Shown: positions 1 through 8,120 of the stretch, one piece after another | Layout: every line of letters starts with the position of its first letter | Position numbering within the stretch: position 1 is the stretch's first letter | NCBI GenBank assembly: GCA_905142475.1 | Contig: LR990730.1 | Location: 1,426,001 to 1,490,000, forward strand | Length of the DNA: 64,000 bases | Source: Xanthomonas hydrangeae | Lineage (GTDB): Bacteria; Pseudomonadota; Gammaproteobacteria; Xanthomonadales; Xanthomonadaceae | Direction of reading: 5' to 3' | Program-made: the position numbers and the translations under genes | The notes under the pieces: model-generated | Told to the model about the DNA's origin: nothing | Databases searched by the model: none | What the model saw: the letters and a program-made list of their open reading frames with translations, nothing else

Positions 1-107
1 AGCGTTGGTAGTGCCGTGTAGAGCACAGAGTTGTCCAAGGTGATCAGCAGCAGCCCGGCGGCAACGGTGATCAGGAGCAGCCAGCGCGTGTTGTGGGCAG
101 ACCGCAT
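1..107 (-). CDS. MFS drug exporter, DHA2 family (N-terminal part only)
   Basis: The reverse strand encodes 35 residues from an ATG at 107 to the window edge. They start MRSAHNTRWLL and contain LDNSVLYTALP at the end of the first membrane segment. That matches the LDxTVLxxALP signature of 14-TM DHA2 exporters such as SmvA/QacA. A strong ribosome site (GGAGG) sits 6 bases upstream of the ATG. The rest of the gene lies outside the window. Family call rests on the motif only; substrate unknown. Confidence 0.7.
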   Translation of the reverse strand, partial: MRSAHNTRWLLLITVAAGLLLITLDNSVLYTALPT

Positions 108-132
108 GGACGACCTCCGATAAAAAGTAGAG

Positions 133-164
133 CGTAACTATACCGGATGTAATGTATAGTTACG
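133..164. promoter_or_regulatory. Perfect 11-bp inverted repeat, probable repressor operator
   Basis: CGTAACTATAC at 133-143 is repeated as its exact complement at 154-164, separated by 10 bases. It lies 26 bp upstream of the exporter start and between that gene and the divergent gene at 219. This layout is typical of a TetR- or MarR-type operator controlling a drug pump. The regulator gene is not in the window. Confidence 0.6.
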
Positions 165-218
165 ACGCGACGGCGACTCGGGTGTTGCGGTCATTCAGCT
201 GTTCAAAGCGGAGTCTTC

Positions 219-1649
219 ATGCCTTCCAGTCAAGCGCTTTCTCATAGCCCCTACGTGCCCTTTGATCCGAAAGTGCGGCTTTACAGCCCGGCATTCGGAC
301 ATCTCACTGCGTGGGAATACGCCGGCTGGCAGCGCGAGTCGCTGTCGTGGAAGGAGGGCGTTTATCTCCATGGCGGCCTGAACCCGGCCTCGCCTTATCG
401 CCTGTCAGGCCCGGGAGCACTGAAACTACTCGCCGACGCCTGTATCAATGACTTCGGCAAATTTTCCGTTGGCGCGTCCAAACATGCGGTGATGTGCAAC
501 GCTCAGGGCAATGTCATGTCCGATGGGATCGTGATGCGTCTTGCTGAGAGCGAGTTCGTGTCGTTCTTCCTCAACCCTTACATCGATTACCTAGTCGAGT
601 CTGGCCGATACGACGTCAAGGGCGAAGATCTGAGTGACAAGGTCTTCCTCTTCCAGGTCGCTGGACCGAAGTCGCTGGCGGTCTTGGAAAAGCTTACTGG
701 CGAGTCTCTGCGTGACATTTCATTTCTTTGGCACCGCACGGCGCGCATTCCCATTGAAGACGGGACGTTGGTCGACGTGCGGGTCTTTCGCTTGGGAGTA
801 GCGAGAACGCTGGCCTACGAGGTGCACGGTCCCTTTGAAATGGCCGAGCAGGTCTATCAGGCGATTACGGCTGCGGGTCAGGAATTCGGATTGCAGAAAC
901 TTGGACTGCAGACCTACGGCATGAACCATACCGAGGGCGGGTTCGCACAGTCGTTCATTCACTTCCTGCCGGCGTGGAGTGAAGATGCCGAGTTCATGAA
1001 ATATCTGGGCGGCCGATACAGCGCGGCATTCAACGGGCTTCCGGGGAGTGCAGGGCCTGCGGGTGAAACCCGCTATGCAAATCCCGTTGAGTTGGGATGG
1101 GAGCACATGATCACGTTCGACCATCCCTTCGTCGGTAGTGAGGCATTGAAAAAGGTCATGGGGGCGCCCAAACGGGCCATCGTCACCTTGGAGTGGTCCA
1201 AGGACGATGTCTTGGCGATCTTTGCCGCTCAGTTCACGCCACGCAGCAAGGTTCAGATCATGGAGTGGCCCGCTAACCCTATTTGGGATATGAATGCTAT
1301 GTCCTTGGTCGCCGCCGACGAGGTCATGGTTGGCGACAAACGAATCGGAATTTCCAGCGGTCGCATTTTTAGTCATTACTACGGCGCAATGCTTTCTCTG
1401 GCATTGCTCGACATCGAGCATGCCGTCATCGGCAATGAAGTTGAAGTGCTCTGGGGTGACCCAGGCACAGAGTACGAAAAGCCAACCAACTGGACACTCA
1501 TCGGCGACGGAACTGGACACCGCCGCCAAATGAACTGGATGCGAGTGCCAGAAGCGCTGGACAGCGCCGCCAGGACTCACTTCTCGGACTTGGCGGCTTT
1601 GGTCTTTCGCATGGATTCACCCTTGAGCGCTAGTTTGTGGCTGCTGTGA
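219..1649 (+). pseudogene. LigM-like aminomethyltransferase/O-demethylase, C-terminus lost
   Basis: The product belongs to the GcvT/aminomethyltransferase superfamily and most resembles tetrahydrofolate-dependent aryl O-demethylases (vanillate or methylgallate type). Evidence is the N-terminal 'GHLTAWEYAGWQRESLSWK' region, the 'LFQVAGPKSL' strand and a LigM-like 'MNHTEGGF' segment near residue 231. The native reading frame probably ends near 1510: from 1514 the codons read into IS21-type terminal repeats and then antisense to istB, so the last ~45 residues are not native. Family members run to about 470 residues with a conserved C-terminal tail, so roughly 30-45 native residues are missing. 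Activity is doubtful. Substrate is inferred from family only. Confidence 0.6.
1514..1573. repeat. IS21-type terminal repeats, istB-side end
   Basis: CTGGACA followed by CCGCCGCCA at 1513-1527 recurs as CTGGACA-GCGCCGCCAG at 1557-1573, with another CTGGA at 1535-1539. Short direct repeats of this kind at the very end are a hallmark of IS21-family termini. They mark where the upstream aminomethyltransferase gene loses its own sequence. Confidence 0.55.
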
Positions 1650-2320
1650 ATCAGTCGATCCATGATGGCATCTGCCAAAGCAGGGTCATGGATAAACGCA
1701 TGCCAGTCCTGCACTGGCATCTGGCCAGCCACAATCGTGGCGCCAGAGCCGACACGGTCATCGAGTAATTCCAGTAGATCTGCACGTCCGCGGCTGCTCA
1801 GCGGCGTCAGGCCGAAGTCATCCAAGATCAGTAGGCCGGTCCTGGCGAGTTGATTGCGAAGCTTGGCCAGTGAGCCGTCCGCATGCCCGACCTCCATGTC
1901 TTCCAACAGGCGGCCTACGCGCCGGTAGCCTACCGTGATCCCTTGGCGTGCGGCTTGTACGGCCAGTGCACATGCTAGCCAGGTCTTTCCAGTACCTGTC
2001 TGTCCAGTGACCAACACGTTTTGGCGGTGCTCAATCCAGCCGCAGGTCAGCAAATCCGCGATCACCGATCGATCCAACCCGCGCCCAACACGATAGTCAA
2101 TAGCCTCCGGTTCGGCGTAGACCTTGAGCTTGGCATTGCGAATCAGGCGCGTGAAGCGCTTGTTGTCGCGCTGACTCACCTCGGCGTCAACCAGATGACC
2201 AAGGCGCTGATCGAAGCCGAGTGCTCCGTAGCTGGATTGGGCGAGCTGATGTTCAACGCCAGCTACCATGCCGGTCAATTTGAGCGTTCGTAGCTGATCA
2301 ATCGTATGTTCCAAAGACAT
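1577..2320 (-). CDS. istB: IstB-like ATP-binding helper of IS21-family transposase
   Basis: A 247-residue AAA+ ATPase with Walker A GQTGTGKT near residue 106 and Walker B LLILDDFG. The N-terminal 'LRTLKLTGM' region is typical of IstB. IstB partners with the IstA DDE transposase to select targets and activate transposition. Its ATG at 2320 has a GGGAGA ribosome site and lies 15 bp after the istA stop, so the two form an operon. Length is normal and the reading frame is intact, so this half of the element may be functional. Confidence 0.95.
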   Translation of the reverse strand: MSLEHTIDQLRTLKLTGMVAGVEHQLAQSSYGALGFDQRLGHLVDAEVSQRDNKRFTRLIRNAKLKVYAEPEAIDYRVGRGLDRSVIADLLTCGWIEHRQNVLVTGQTGTGKTWLACALAVQAARQGITVGYRRVGRLLEDMEVGHADGSLAKLRNQLARTGLLILDDFGLTPLSSRGRADLLELLDDRVGSGATIVAGQMPVQDWHAFIHDPALADAIMDRLIHSSHKLALKGESMRKTKAAKSEK

Positions 2321-2335
2321 GATGTTCTCCCTGAA

Positions 2336-3871
2336 TTATGAGTAGTAGTTAGCACCGCGCACATTTTCGTGCGCCTGTGGAGCGTCATCGTTGCTTGCAC
2401 TGTCATCGCAAGATGCGCTGCGATCCAGATGGCGCACCAGGATCGACTTCACCGAGCTGACACTGTTGGCTTGGATGCGTACTGCCCGGTCACAGGCCGC
2501 CTGCAGCCTTTCGATCCCGTGTTCACGCGCAAGGCGTCGCAGCCCTCGACAGGCTTGCAGGGTCAGTGCCGGTCGGCGATGAGTCGCGCTATGTCGTTGC
2601 ACGAACTTATACAGGGCGCCTCCCTGCTGACGCGCCCATGTCATCAGTACATCCGGCGTGTCTTGTGCGTAAGCGCGATGAGCCGGGGGCTGGTGCTCCG
2701 GTGACGTGCTACATCCACCCACCTCGCCGCTGCGCGGATGCATGGCCACCCGCTTGTCGCGGTGGAAGACTGACACGGCCTCCCGGGTGACCTTCAAGTT
2801 GACCTTTGCGCCAACCAATGTGTGAGGAACCGAGTAAAAGTGGCCCTGCCAAGGGACGTGGTAATCCTGTCCCACAGGGACCTTAAGCTTCCACTCTGCG
2901 TACTCGTAGGGCATCTGCGGACACGGACGCAGCGCGGGGCCGTCCAGTTCCTCGAACAGTTGCTGACGGCTTTTTCCGCCAGACCCACGCATCGGACGAA
3001 GGTTCATGTGGTCCACCAGCTCGGCAATGGCGCGATTCAGTTCCTCCAGCGAGAAGAACACCCGATTGCGCAGCCGCGCCAGGATCCAACGCTGGGCCAG
3101 TTGCACCCCAATCTCTACCGGCGCCTTGTCCTTGGGTTTGCGCGGACGTGCCGGCAGCACCATGGTGTCGTAGTGCGCAGCGAACTCGGCGTAGGTCATG
3201 TTCAGCAGTGCCCCGTCCTGCCCGGAAACGGAGGTCACCGCCGCCTTGAGGTTATCTGGCACCAGATAGGTGGGCACGCCCGCAAAGAACTCCAGCGCCT
3301 TTGCATTGCAAGCGATCCAGTCAACCGATTTCTGGCTTGCGACGGCATAGACGAAGGTCTTGCGGCTGGCACCCATGACTGCCACGAAGAGCTCCACCGG
3401 GCTTGTTGCGCCGGTCATCTGATCAGTGATCGAAGGGCGCACCCCGGAGAAGTCCAGAAACAGCTGTTGTCCCGGTACACGCACCTGACGCATGACCAGT
3501 CCTCGCTTACGCGCATAGCGGCGGTAGCGGCGTCGGAACTCGGTCTCTGACATCGCCTCAGATTCCAGGCCGAGGGCATATTCCTCATGCAATAGTGTGA
3601 TCGTCATGCCGCGCCGCTGCAGCTCGGCGTGCACATACGACCAATCCGGTTCAACGAGCAGCTTCTTCGGACTACTTTTGCCCGGATTCAATCGGCGCGC
3701 CAGCGCGACCTCGTCCATGTTCTCGATGTCATCCCACGATTGCGAGAGGGCTCGCAGGCGTTTGCGATAGCGGCCGACCGTGGTCGGCGAGCGATTCAAC
3801 TTTTGACCAACCTGCCGATCGGTCAAGTCAGTGCGCAACAGACACCGGCACAGGTCTTTCAACGGATTCAT
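2336..3871 (-). CDS. istA: IstA transposase, IS21 family
   Basis: A full-length 511-residue transposase. The N-terminus has a helix-turn-helix ('DRQVGQKLNRSPTTVGRYRK'). The DDE catalytic core is visible as LFLDFSG (first Asp), VPDNLKAAV (second Asp) and KDKAPVEIGVQ (Glu). A basic C-terminal DNA-binding region follows. It lies just upstream of istB. Nothing looks truncated. The unusual point is that no IS end is found just upstream of the start; the next candidate end is 3.6 kb away at 7507. Confidence 0.95.
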   Translation of the reverse strand: MNPLKDLCRCLLRTDLTDRQVGQKLNRSPTTVGRYRKRLRALSQSWDDIENMDEVALARRLNPGKSSPKKLLVEPDWSYVHAELQRRGMTITLLHEEYALGLESEAMSETEFRRRYRRYARKRGLVMRQVRVPGQQLFLDFSGVRPSITDQMTGATSPVELFVAVMGASRKTFVYAVASQKSVDWIACNAKALEFFAGVPTYLVPDNLKAAVTSVSGQDGALLNMTYAEFAAHYDTMVLPARPRKPKDKAPVEIGVQLAQRWILARLRNRVFFSLEELNRAIAELVDHMNLRPMRGSGGKSRQQLFEELDGPALRPCPQMPYEYAEWKLKVPVGQDYHVPWQGHFYSVPHTLVGAKVNLKVTREAVSVFHRDKRVAMHPRSGEVGGCSTSPEHQPPAHRAYAQDTPDVLMTWARQQGGALYKFVQRHSATHRRPALTLQACRGLRRLAREHGIERLQAACDRAVRIQANSVSSVKSILVRHLDRSASCDDSASNDDAPQAHENVRGANYYS

Positions 3872-4026
3872 GGCACTCCTTGCACCGCCTTCGTTCCAGG
3901 CACCAGCATCTGGGCCAGAACAGCGGCAACAGTCCCCCGCGCCAGCGCGTAAGGGCTGACAAACAGGGATTGACGAAGGGAGGGCGGATGCCGAGAATGC
4001 AGCGAACAGGTTCTAGCTACACCCTC

Positions 4027-4060
4027 AAAGCCCCCAAGCGTTGACGCGCTTGGGGGCTTT
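4027..4060. terminator. Strong hairpin terminator
   Basis: A perfect 14-bp stem (4027-4040 with 4047-4060) has a 6-base loop and ends in TTTT on the plus side and TTTGA on the minus side. It lies between the istA start and the end of the small minus-strand gene at 4133, so it could terminate that gene and insulate istA. It could work in either direction. The rest of 3872-4132 shows no gene. Confidence 0.7.
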
Positions 4061-4132
4061 TGCATATCCCACGTGTTGATTGGGGCTGGGAGTCGTCAGG
4101 TCATGCTGGCCCCCTGTCTTCCATATACGCAG

Positions 4133-4420
4133 TCACGGCGTGTTTCCGTTTGGGTGCGATGCCCTGATTGCTTGGTCGCGCAAGCCTGCCAGCCAGTGCG
4201 CAATGTCTTTGGCAAGCGCGTATTTGCCGCGGCGATTAGGGATGGGGAACACCGGCACCGGCAGCGAGTCACGGGACAGAGCCTGCCGGAACGCATCCAG
4301 CGAGGTGTATCCCAGTGCTTGGCGCAGATCATCTTGGCCGATCACCGGGCCATAGTGGTGCAACAGATCCTGCTCCAGGACTTTGGCCAACGCGCCGATG
4401 TGTTCGTCACGCTCTGTCAT
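4133..4420 (-). CDS. Small hypothetical protein, possible DNA-binding
   Basis: A 95-residue protein that I do not recognise by name. Residues about 30-75 (DLRQALGYTS..FRQALSRDSL..VFPIPNRRGKYALAKDIAHWL) resemble a short winged-helix or excisionase-like fold, in which a substrate-position helix is followed by a basic wing and a 'DIAHWL' helix. It is divergent from the larger unknown gene at 4519 and shares about 100 bp of upstream sequence with it. Both lie between the IS21 transposase and the effector gene, so they look like mobile-element cargo. The DNA-binding role is inferred from pattern only. Confidence 0.55.
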   Translation of the reverse strand: MTERDEHIGALAKVLEQDLLHHYGPVIGQDDLRQALGYTSLDAFRQALSRDSLPVPVFPIPNRRGKYALAKDIAHWLAGLRDQAIRASHPNGNTP

Positions 4421-4518
4421 GCCGCTAGCGTAACGATTGCACCGAGAGTCGCCCAGAAGGAAACTAAGGGCCTCCGCGTTACTCTAAATTGCACCGCGAT
4501 GAGTCTGATGAGCCGTTG

Positions 4519-5553
4519 ATGCAGATCAAGGACTACAAACCTGGCCGGGTAAAAGCGGTAGTTCGCTTTGCCGAATCGAACGGAAATCGTTCCACTGAAA
4601 AAGCCTTGAAAGTGCTGAAGGTTGGCTTATGGTTCGAGGGGCTGCGGGCGCGTATGAGCTGTCCGACGGCCTATCGCCTGGGTCAGGTTTTGCAGCCCGG
4701 CACCTACCTCAAGGGCGAGCACCATCACAATTTGTGGGCCAAGTACGCGCTGGGTAAGCACGTCCCCGGCGCCGAGACTCTCCGCACCACAGAAGCAGCC
4801 ATGGCAGGCTCCAGTGAAATCCTCATGGCAGCAGCTTGGGACGCGCTGGACATCTCTCGCCCTGTTGGGGCAAATGCCGACACGCTGCTAAAGCAGTTGC
4901 GACCCGGGATCCAGATGGCGATCTTCGATCAGCAGGCGTTGGAGCGTGGACGCTATGTGCGGCGTAAAGCAACGCGTCAAGTGACTCGACGCCTGGAGGG
5001 ACAAGCCGGCCTGGATAGCCTAGCCGCGCTCGTCGTATTGCTTCGACAAGCGCATGAAGCAGGAAATCAAAGGCGGGCTTTCGAACTCGGGCGTTCGCTG
5101 CACGCCAGCCTGTTCCTGGCCACGATTGAGGGTCCGCTGTGGGAGATCGCAGAGGAGCTGTTCGCCTACTTCATCTGCTTCATTTTTCCGTTGGCAGCAG
5201 ACAAGGAGCTTGCGTTTGATCTGCATCCAAGGATCATGCAGAGGCAGGCTTTCTGCTTCTCACGCGTCGTACTGCAGCTAGAGGACGCTGGATGGGACGG
5301 CTATCTCCCGGGCGGTCATACCCGGCAGCTGCGCCGGTTGCTGACGATTGATTTTGGTTTCGATCTGTTCTTTGGGCTCGGACCACGCTTTCGGCTGACT
5401 CAGCCGGTCGAACAATCCAGCGAGAACGCCAGGCGATGGGTCGCAGAGCAAGACATTGCATGGGAGTGGGGACTGAAGACGCTTCTCACCGGCAGGCGCG
5501 AGCGACTGATGCCGGATGAGGTGAGAGATCGAATTGCCGCTTCGGGCGCCTGA
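4519..5553 (+). CDS. Hypothetical protein, 344 residues, unknown function
   Basis: The ATG at 4519 (MQIKDYKPGR) is preferred to an upstream TTG at 4489. I recognise no family. The N-terminal third is basic and soluble. The middle has several Arg-rich helices (RKATRQVTRRLEG) and a hydrophobic stretch (IAEELFAYFICFIFPLA) that could be a buried or membrane helix. No signal peptide or catalytic motif is evident. It is divergent from the small putative DNA-binding gene at 4133 and lies upstream of the xopJ region. Its placement inside the IS21-bounded block suggests a plasmid- or transposon-borne accessory gene. Confidence 0.65.
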   Translation: MQIKDYKPGRVKAVVRFAESNGNRSTEKALKVLKVGLWFEGLRARMSCPTAYRLGQVLQPGTYLKGEHHHNLWAKYALGKHVPGAETLRTTEAAMAGSSEILMAAAWDALDISRPVGANADTLLKQLRPGIQMAIFDQQALERGRYVRRKATRQVTRRLEGQAGLDSLAALVVLLRQAHEAGNQRRAFELGRSLHASLFLATIEGPLWEIAEELFAYFICFIFPLAADKELAFDLHPRIMQRQAFCFSRVVLQLEDAGWDGYLPGGHTRQLRRLLTIDFGFDLFFGLGPRFRLTQPVEQSSENARRWVAEQDIAWEWGLKTLLTGRRERLMPDEVRDRIAASGA

Positions 5554-5806
5554 ACTTCCTTCGCTTTGACATGAACACTCCTCACGGCCTCAATCGGCCT
5601 TCTCGTAAGCGCCCGTGGAATCGGGTGTTGAACCCCTCTGCTCCAAGGCTTCGCAGCGAAGCGCTCGATTGCATCGAGATGTAATGCAAGCCGATCGAGG
5701 GTCGGCAGGAATTCGTGGAAAAAAGCAAAAAGTGATCTAACTTGCTGTCAGAAAAGGAATTCCTGCCAAGCTTCTATAGAGGCTCGAGAATCCCGCGCGT
5801 CAACGC
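5554..5806. other. Non-coding stretch upstream of the effector
   Basis: No gene is seen. It holds a degenerate MITE-like repeat (5693-5767) and runs into the PIP box at 5807. Confidence 0.5.
5693..5767. repeat. MITE-like inverted repeat, degenerate copy 1
   Basis: GGCAGGAATTC at 5704-5714 is the exact complement of 5757-5767. The outer part (GATCGAGGGTCGGCAGG from 5693) and the internal segment (AAAA..TGA.CTAA.TTGCTGTCAG) match the better-preserved copy at 7133-7235. The right arm is shorter than in that copy. Together they bracket the effector gene. Confidence 0.6.
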
Positions 5807-5831
5807 TTCGTCGTCCCAGCTATGACTTCGG
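5807..5831 (+). promoter_or_regulatory. PIP box (HrpX binding site) for the effector gene
   Basis: TTCGT at 5807-5811, then exactly 15 bases, then TTCGG at 5827-5831. This fits the TTCGB-N15-TTCGB plant-inducible-promoter consensus bound by HrpX. CAAACT at 5862-5867, exactly 30 bases downstream, could serve as the -10-like element. The box overlaps an upstream in-frame ATG at 5822, which rules that start out and supports translation from 5897. Confidence 0.85.
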
Positions 5832-5896
5832 TGAGCCAGCGCGAATCGGAAAGCTTTTCGCCAAACTTACTCCTACAGTCACTGCAGGAGATCAAC

Positions 5897-7012
5897 ATGG
5901 GTCTATGCGTTTCAAAACCGAGCGTGGCAGGCTCACCTGAGCATTATGCAGCCCACGTCGCAGAGCAGGTTACGCCATCGGAAGAAAGCAGTGGGACTCC
6001 GGCCCAGGCCACGTCTTCTTACTCGGACCCAGCGTTGCAAGGGCTTGCAAGACGCGGCAAGAAAGTTGACCTTTCTCGTAGCGGCCTGCCTGAGCGAGTC
6101 GCACTGAAAACCGAGCTGTTAGCCAACGCCCTGTCGGATGCAAAAGATGCAGGAGTCCGCTCAAGTATAGTGAAGTACGGAGAGCGGACCTTGAAAATGT
6201 TGGCGGCGAACAAGCAGCCGGATGAGGCGCTTCTGAAACTCGACATCAAAAATCTGCCGGCCTTAGCCTCGGTGTACAACCGCCGTTACCCTGGATTGAA
6301 CCTCCAGCACTTTGACTCGCCTATTGACTTCTTGCGGTCTTTGTCCGAGCAAACCAACTCAGTAGTTTCCCAACGTGCCGTTCTTAGACTAGAACGTGAT
6401 GGTGAGCATCACGTGGCAGCGGATGTTCGACGGAGGCCTAATGGCGAAGCAAGCGTAATCGTACTGGAGCCGGCGAGACTTCTCACTTTCGTGACCGGCC
6501 ATACCCAACTGCGGCGTCAGGCCATGTCCCAGCTCGGTGAAAATGCCAAATTTGCGTTCATTCAGGTGGGGGCACAGAAGTCTGCAGCGGACTGCCTGAT
6601 GTTCGATCTGCATTTCGCTTTGCACGCTCATCAGCACTCAGCCCTGTTCGATCAGTGGCATGACAACATGGTCAACCACGGGACGATTGATCCATACGGG
6701 CAAGGCTCGGCTTCGCCCGACGCGCTTTTGGAAGACGCTGGAGTCGAACTCATGCTCGGAGAACAGATGCTGCCCGCCATTTTCTATAAACACACGCACA
6801 GCAGCAGCGTGGTAGAAGAAGTGGACCGATCCCAACCAGGAAGTGCCTACACGGGTGTCAGTACAAGCGGACGCCAGCAGCAACATGAATCGCTGGAGCA
6901 ACGAGTTCAGGCCTTCCGCGTAGATAGAGGTTACAGCGCATCGATCGAGACGTCGCGCGCCACAAAGATTCGATCAGCACTGGAGACAGCTATCTCTGAT
7001 CGCCAGTCATAG
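5897..7012 (+). CDS. xopJ: Type III effector, YopJ/C55 acetyltransferase family (XopJ type)
   Basis: A 371-residue member of the YopJ family of Ser/Thr/Lys acetyltransferases and cysteine proteases delivered into plant cells by the Hrp type III system. The catalytic triad is visible: His171 (GEHHVAADVR), Glu191 (VLEP) and Cys233 (QKSAADCLMFDLHFA). The C-terminal 'AIFYKHTHS' segment is also shared with YopJ. The protein starts MGLC; Gly2 is a myristoylation signal with Cys4 as a possible palmitoylation site, as in XopJ, which acts at the plant plasma membrane. The ATG at 5897 has a CAGGAG ribosome site and lies after the PIP box. Length is close to XopJ (373). The exact XopJ subgroup (XopJ1 versus AvrXccB/XopJ5) is not settled here. 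Confidence 0.9.
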   Translation: MGLCVSKPSVAGSPEHYAAHVAEQVTPSEESSGTPAQATSSYSDPALQGLARRGKKVDLSRSGLPERVALKTELLANALSDAKDAGVRSSIVKYGERTLKMLAANKQPDEALLKLDIKNLPALASVYNRRYPGLNLQHFDSPIDFLRSLSEQTNSVVSQRAVLRLERDGEHHVAADVRRRPNGEASVIVLEPARLLTFVTGHTQLRRQAMSQLGENAKFAFIQVGAQKSAADCLMFDLHFALHAHQHSALFDQWHDNMVNHGTIDPYGQGSASPDALLEDAGVELMLGEQMLPAIFYKHTHSSSVVEEVDRSQPGSAYTGVSTSGRQQQHESLEQRVQAFRVDRGYSASIETSRATKIRSALETAISDRQS

Positions 7013-7436
7013 GCGAATGGTAAAATTGATGTTCGGGCTGCGCGCGGCGATGGTCGCGTAGGTCGGCTCTCTTTGCCGCGATGGCGGGAGGGGTAGATGC
7101 TGCGACTTCACTCCATGGATGGCGCATGCGGTGATCAAGAGGGTCGGCAGGGATTCGTGTAAAAGTAGCCAAAAATGAACTAATTTGCTGTCAGTGGAAG
7201 GTTTATCACACGAATCCCTGCCGACCCTCTTGATCTACAATCAGATCACCAACGGCTGCCGGCGATCGCCCATAGGTTCCGTGAGAATCCCTCGCTAGCA
7301 GTACGCCGCCGCGCAGTCCTCCCGCAGGCGGCGCTCGGCGCTCCGTAAGGGCTCTCTCTGACCAGCAGCAGGCCAACCGGTGCTGTGCGAGTTGTATCCT
7401 ATTTGCCCGGCTGCGCTGACTTTGCAAGTCACAACC
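7013..7436. other. Non-coding stretch downstream of xopJ
   Basis: No convincing gene. It contains the intact MITE-like repeat (7133-7235). The rest shows no feature I can name. Confidence 0.5.
7133..7235. repeat. MITE-like element with perfect 28-bp terminal inverted repeats, copy 2
   Basis: The 28 bases at 7133-7160 (GATCAAGAGGGTCGGCAGGG...) are the exact complement of 7208-7235. About 47 bases of AT-rich sequence lie between them. No coding capacity. It is related to 5693-5767 on the other side of xopJ. It could be a MITE or half of a mobile insertion cassette; a very large hairpin terminator is a less likely reading. Confidence 0.7.
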
Positions 7437-7507
7437 GTCCAGCCTAAATGACGCCGCCGTCCAGTTTGGCTGATAGCTTCGTCCAGTTTATTTGGTGTCA
7501 GCGTCCA
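7437..7507. repeat. IS21-type terminal repeats, distal end
   Basis: Read on the minus strand from 7507 it begins TGGACGCTGACACCAAATAA and repeats CTGGAC three more times by 7437. This mirrors the istB-side end at 1514. It could be the other end of the istAB element or the remnant of a separate IS21-like copy. Confidence 0.5.
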
Positions 7508-7639
7508 CTTGCTTGGCTTTATGTACACAGAGCAGCGCCGCATCCGAACTACTGTCAGTCGTTTCCCCTATTTGGATTTGCCTTTCAACAAAGACATCAA
7601 CACCCACCTCATGCCGTCCAACGTTTAAGGAGTAGCGCC

Positions 7640-8120
7640 CACACGCAAAAAGTCATTGTTATTTTTGGTGCAGGGAATGGCCTCGGCCTGGCTGTTGGTC
7701 GGCGGTTCGGGAGGGAAGGGTATGCAGTGGCTTTGGTTGCACGCAAATTGCAACCGTTGGAGGCGCTTGTTGTGGAACTTGCTGCGGGTGGAGTAACCGC
7801 AGCGCCCTTCCTGGCCGACTAGCAATTGAAGGCCAAGTTCGGGACGTGGTCAGTCAGATCGCTAAGCATTATTGGCGTATAGACGCAAGCTACTACTCGC
7901 CTGCAACGGCAGATGCGTTTCATCCAGCAAGCTCAATGACGTCGACCATGTTTGATGCCCAGTTGAGATTTCTTTTCTTGGGGTTGGTTGCATCCGTGCT
8001 GCATCTAGCTTAACAAGAGCGCCAACCCGGGCAGCGGTCCGCACTGGTATTGCTGGGTAAGGGCATGCCGTGCCGGGATTGGCTCTGAAATTTCTGCTGA
8101 AGGTCTCGGTCCCAAAGGCC
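7640..8120 (+). pseudogene. Short-chain dehydrogenase, decayed
   Basis: The N-terminal Rossmann segment is clear (KVIVIFGAGNGLGLAVGRRFG, cut by a stop at 7820). After a frameshift near 7822 the homology continues as 'AIEGQVRDVVSQIAKHYWRID' and 'MFDAQLRFLFLGLVASVLHLA', then meets a stop at 8011 and fades. No credible start codon precedes the Rossmann strand. The pieces in order look like one SDR gene broken by at least one frameshift and one nonsense change. It lies just outside the IS21-type end at 7507, so insertion may have removed its 5' end. Confidence 0.65.

Larger units (their letters stand above)
1514..7507. mobile_element. Possible IS21-family element carrying cargo (istAB, two unknowns, xopJ)
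   Basis: istB ends about 60 bp from a terminal-type sequence starting TGGACACCGCCGCCAAAT at 1514. The reverse complement of 7437-7507 starts TGGACGCTGACACCAAATAA. The two ends align over about 27 bases with about 19 identities, and each is followed by an internal CTGGAC repeat, as in IS21 multiple terminal repeats. No matching end is visible between istA (3871) and 4130. No target duplication was found (GGAAC at the left, CTTGC at the right), and the two flanks are different genes. The whole may be a cargo-bearing element, or a mosaic of two insertions. Confidence 0.4.

Noticed and set aside
720..1580. 286-codon frame antisense to the aminomethyltransferase
   Set aside because: It is a shadow of a clear coding frame on the plus strand and has no recognisable domain.
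2822..3550. 242-codon frame opposite istA
   Set aside because: Antisense shadow of the transposase; no motifs.
5822..5896. Longer 396-residue version of the effector
   Set aside because: Its start lies inside the PIP box and would hide the MGLC lipidation signal; a good ribosome site precedes 5897.
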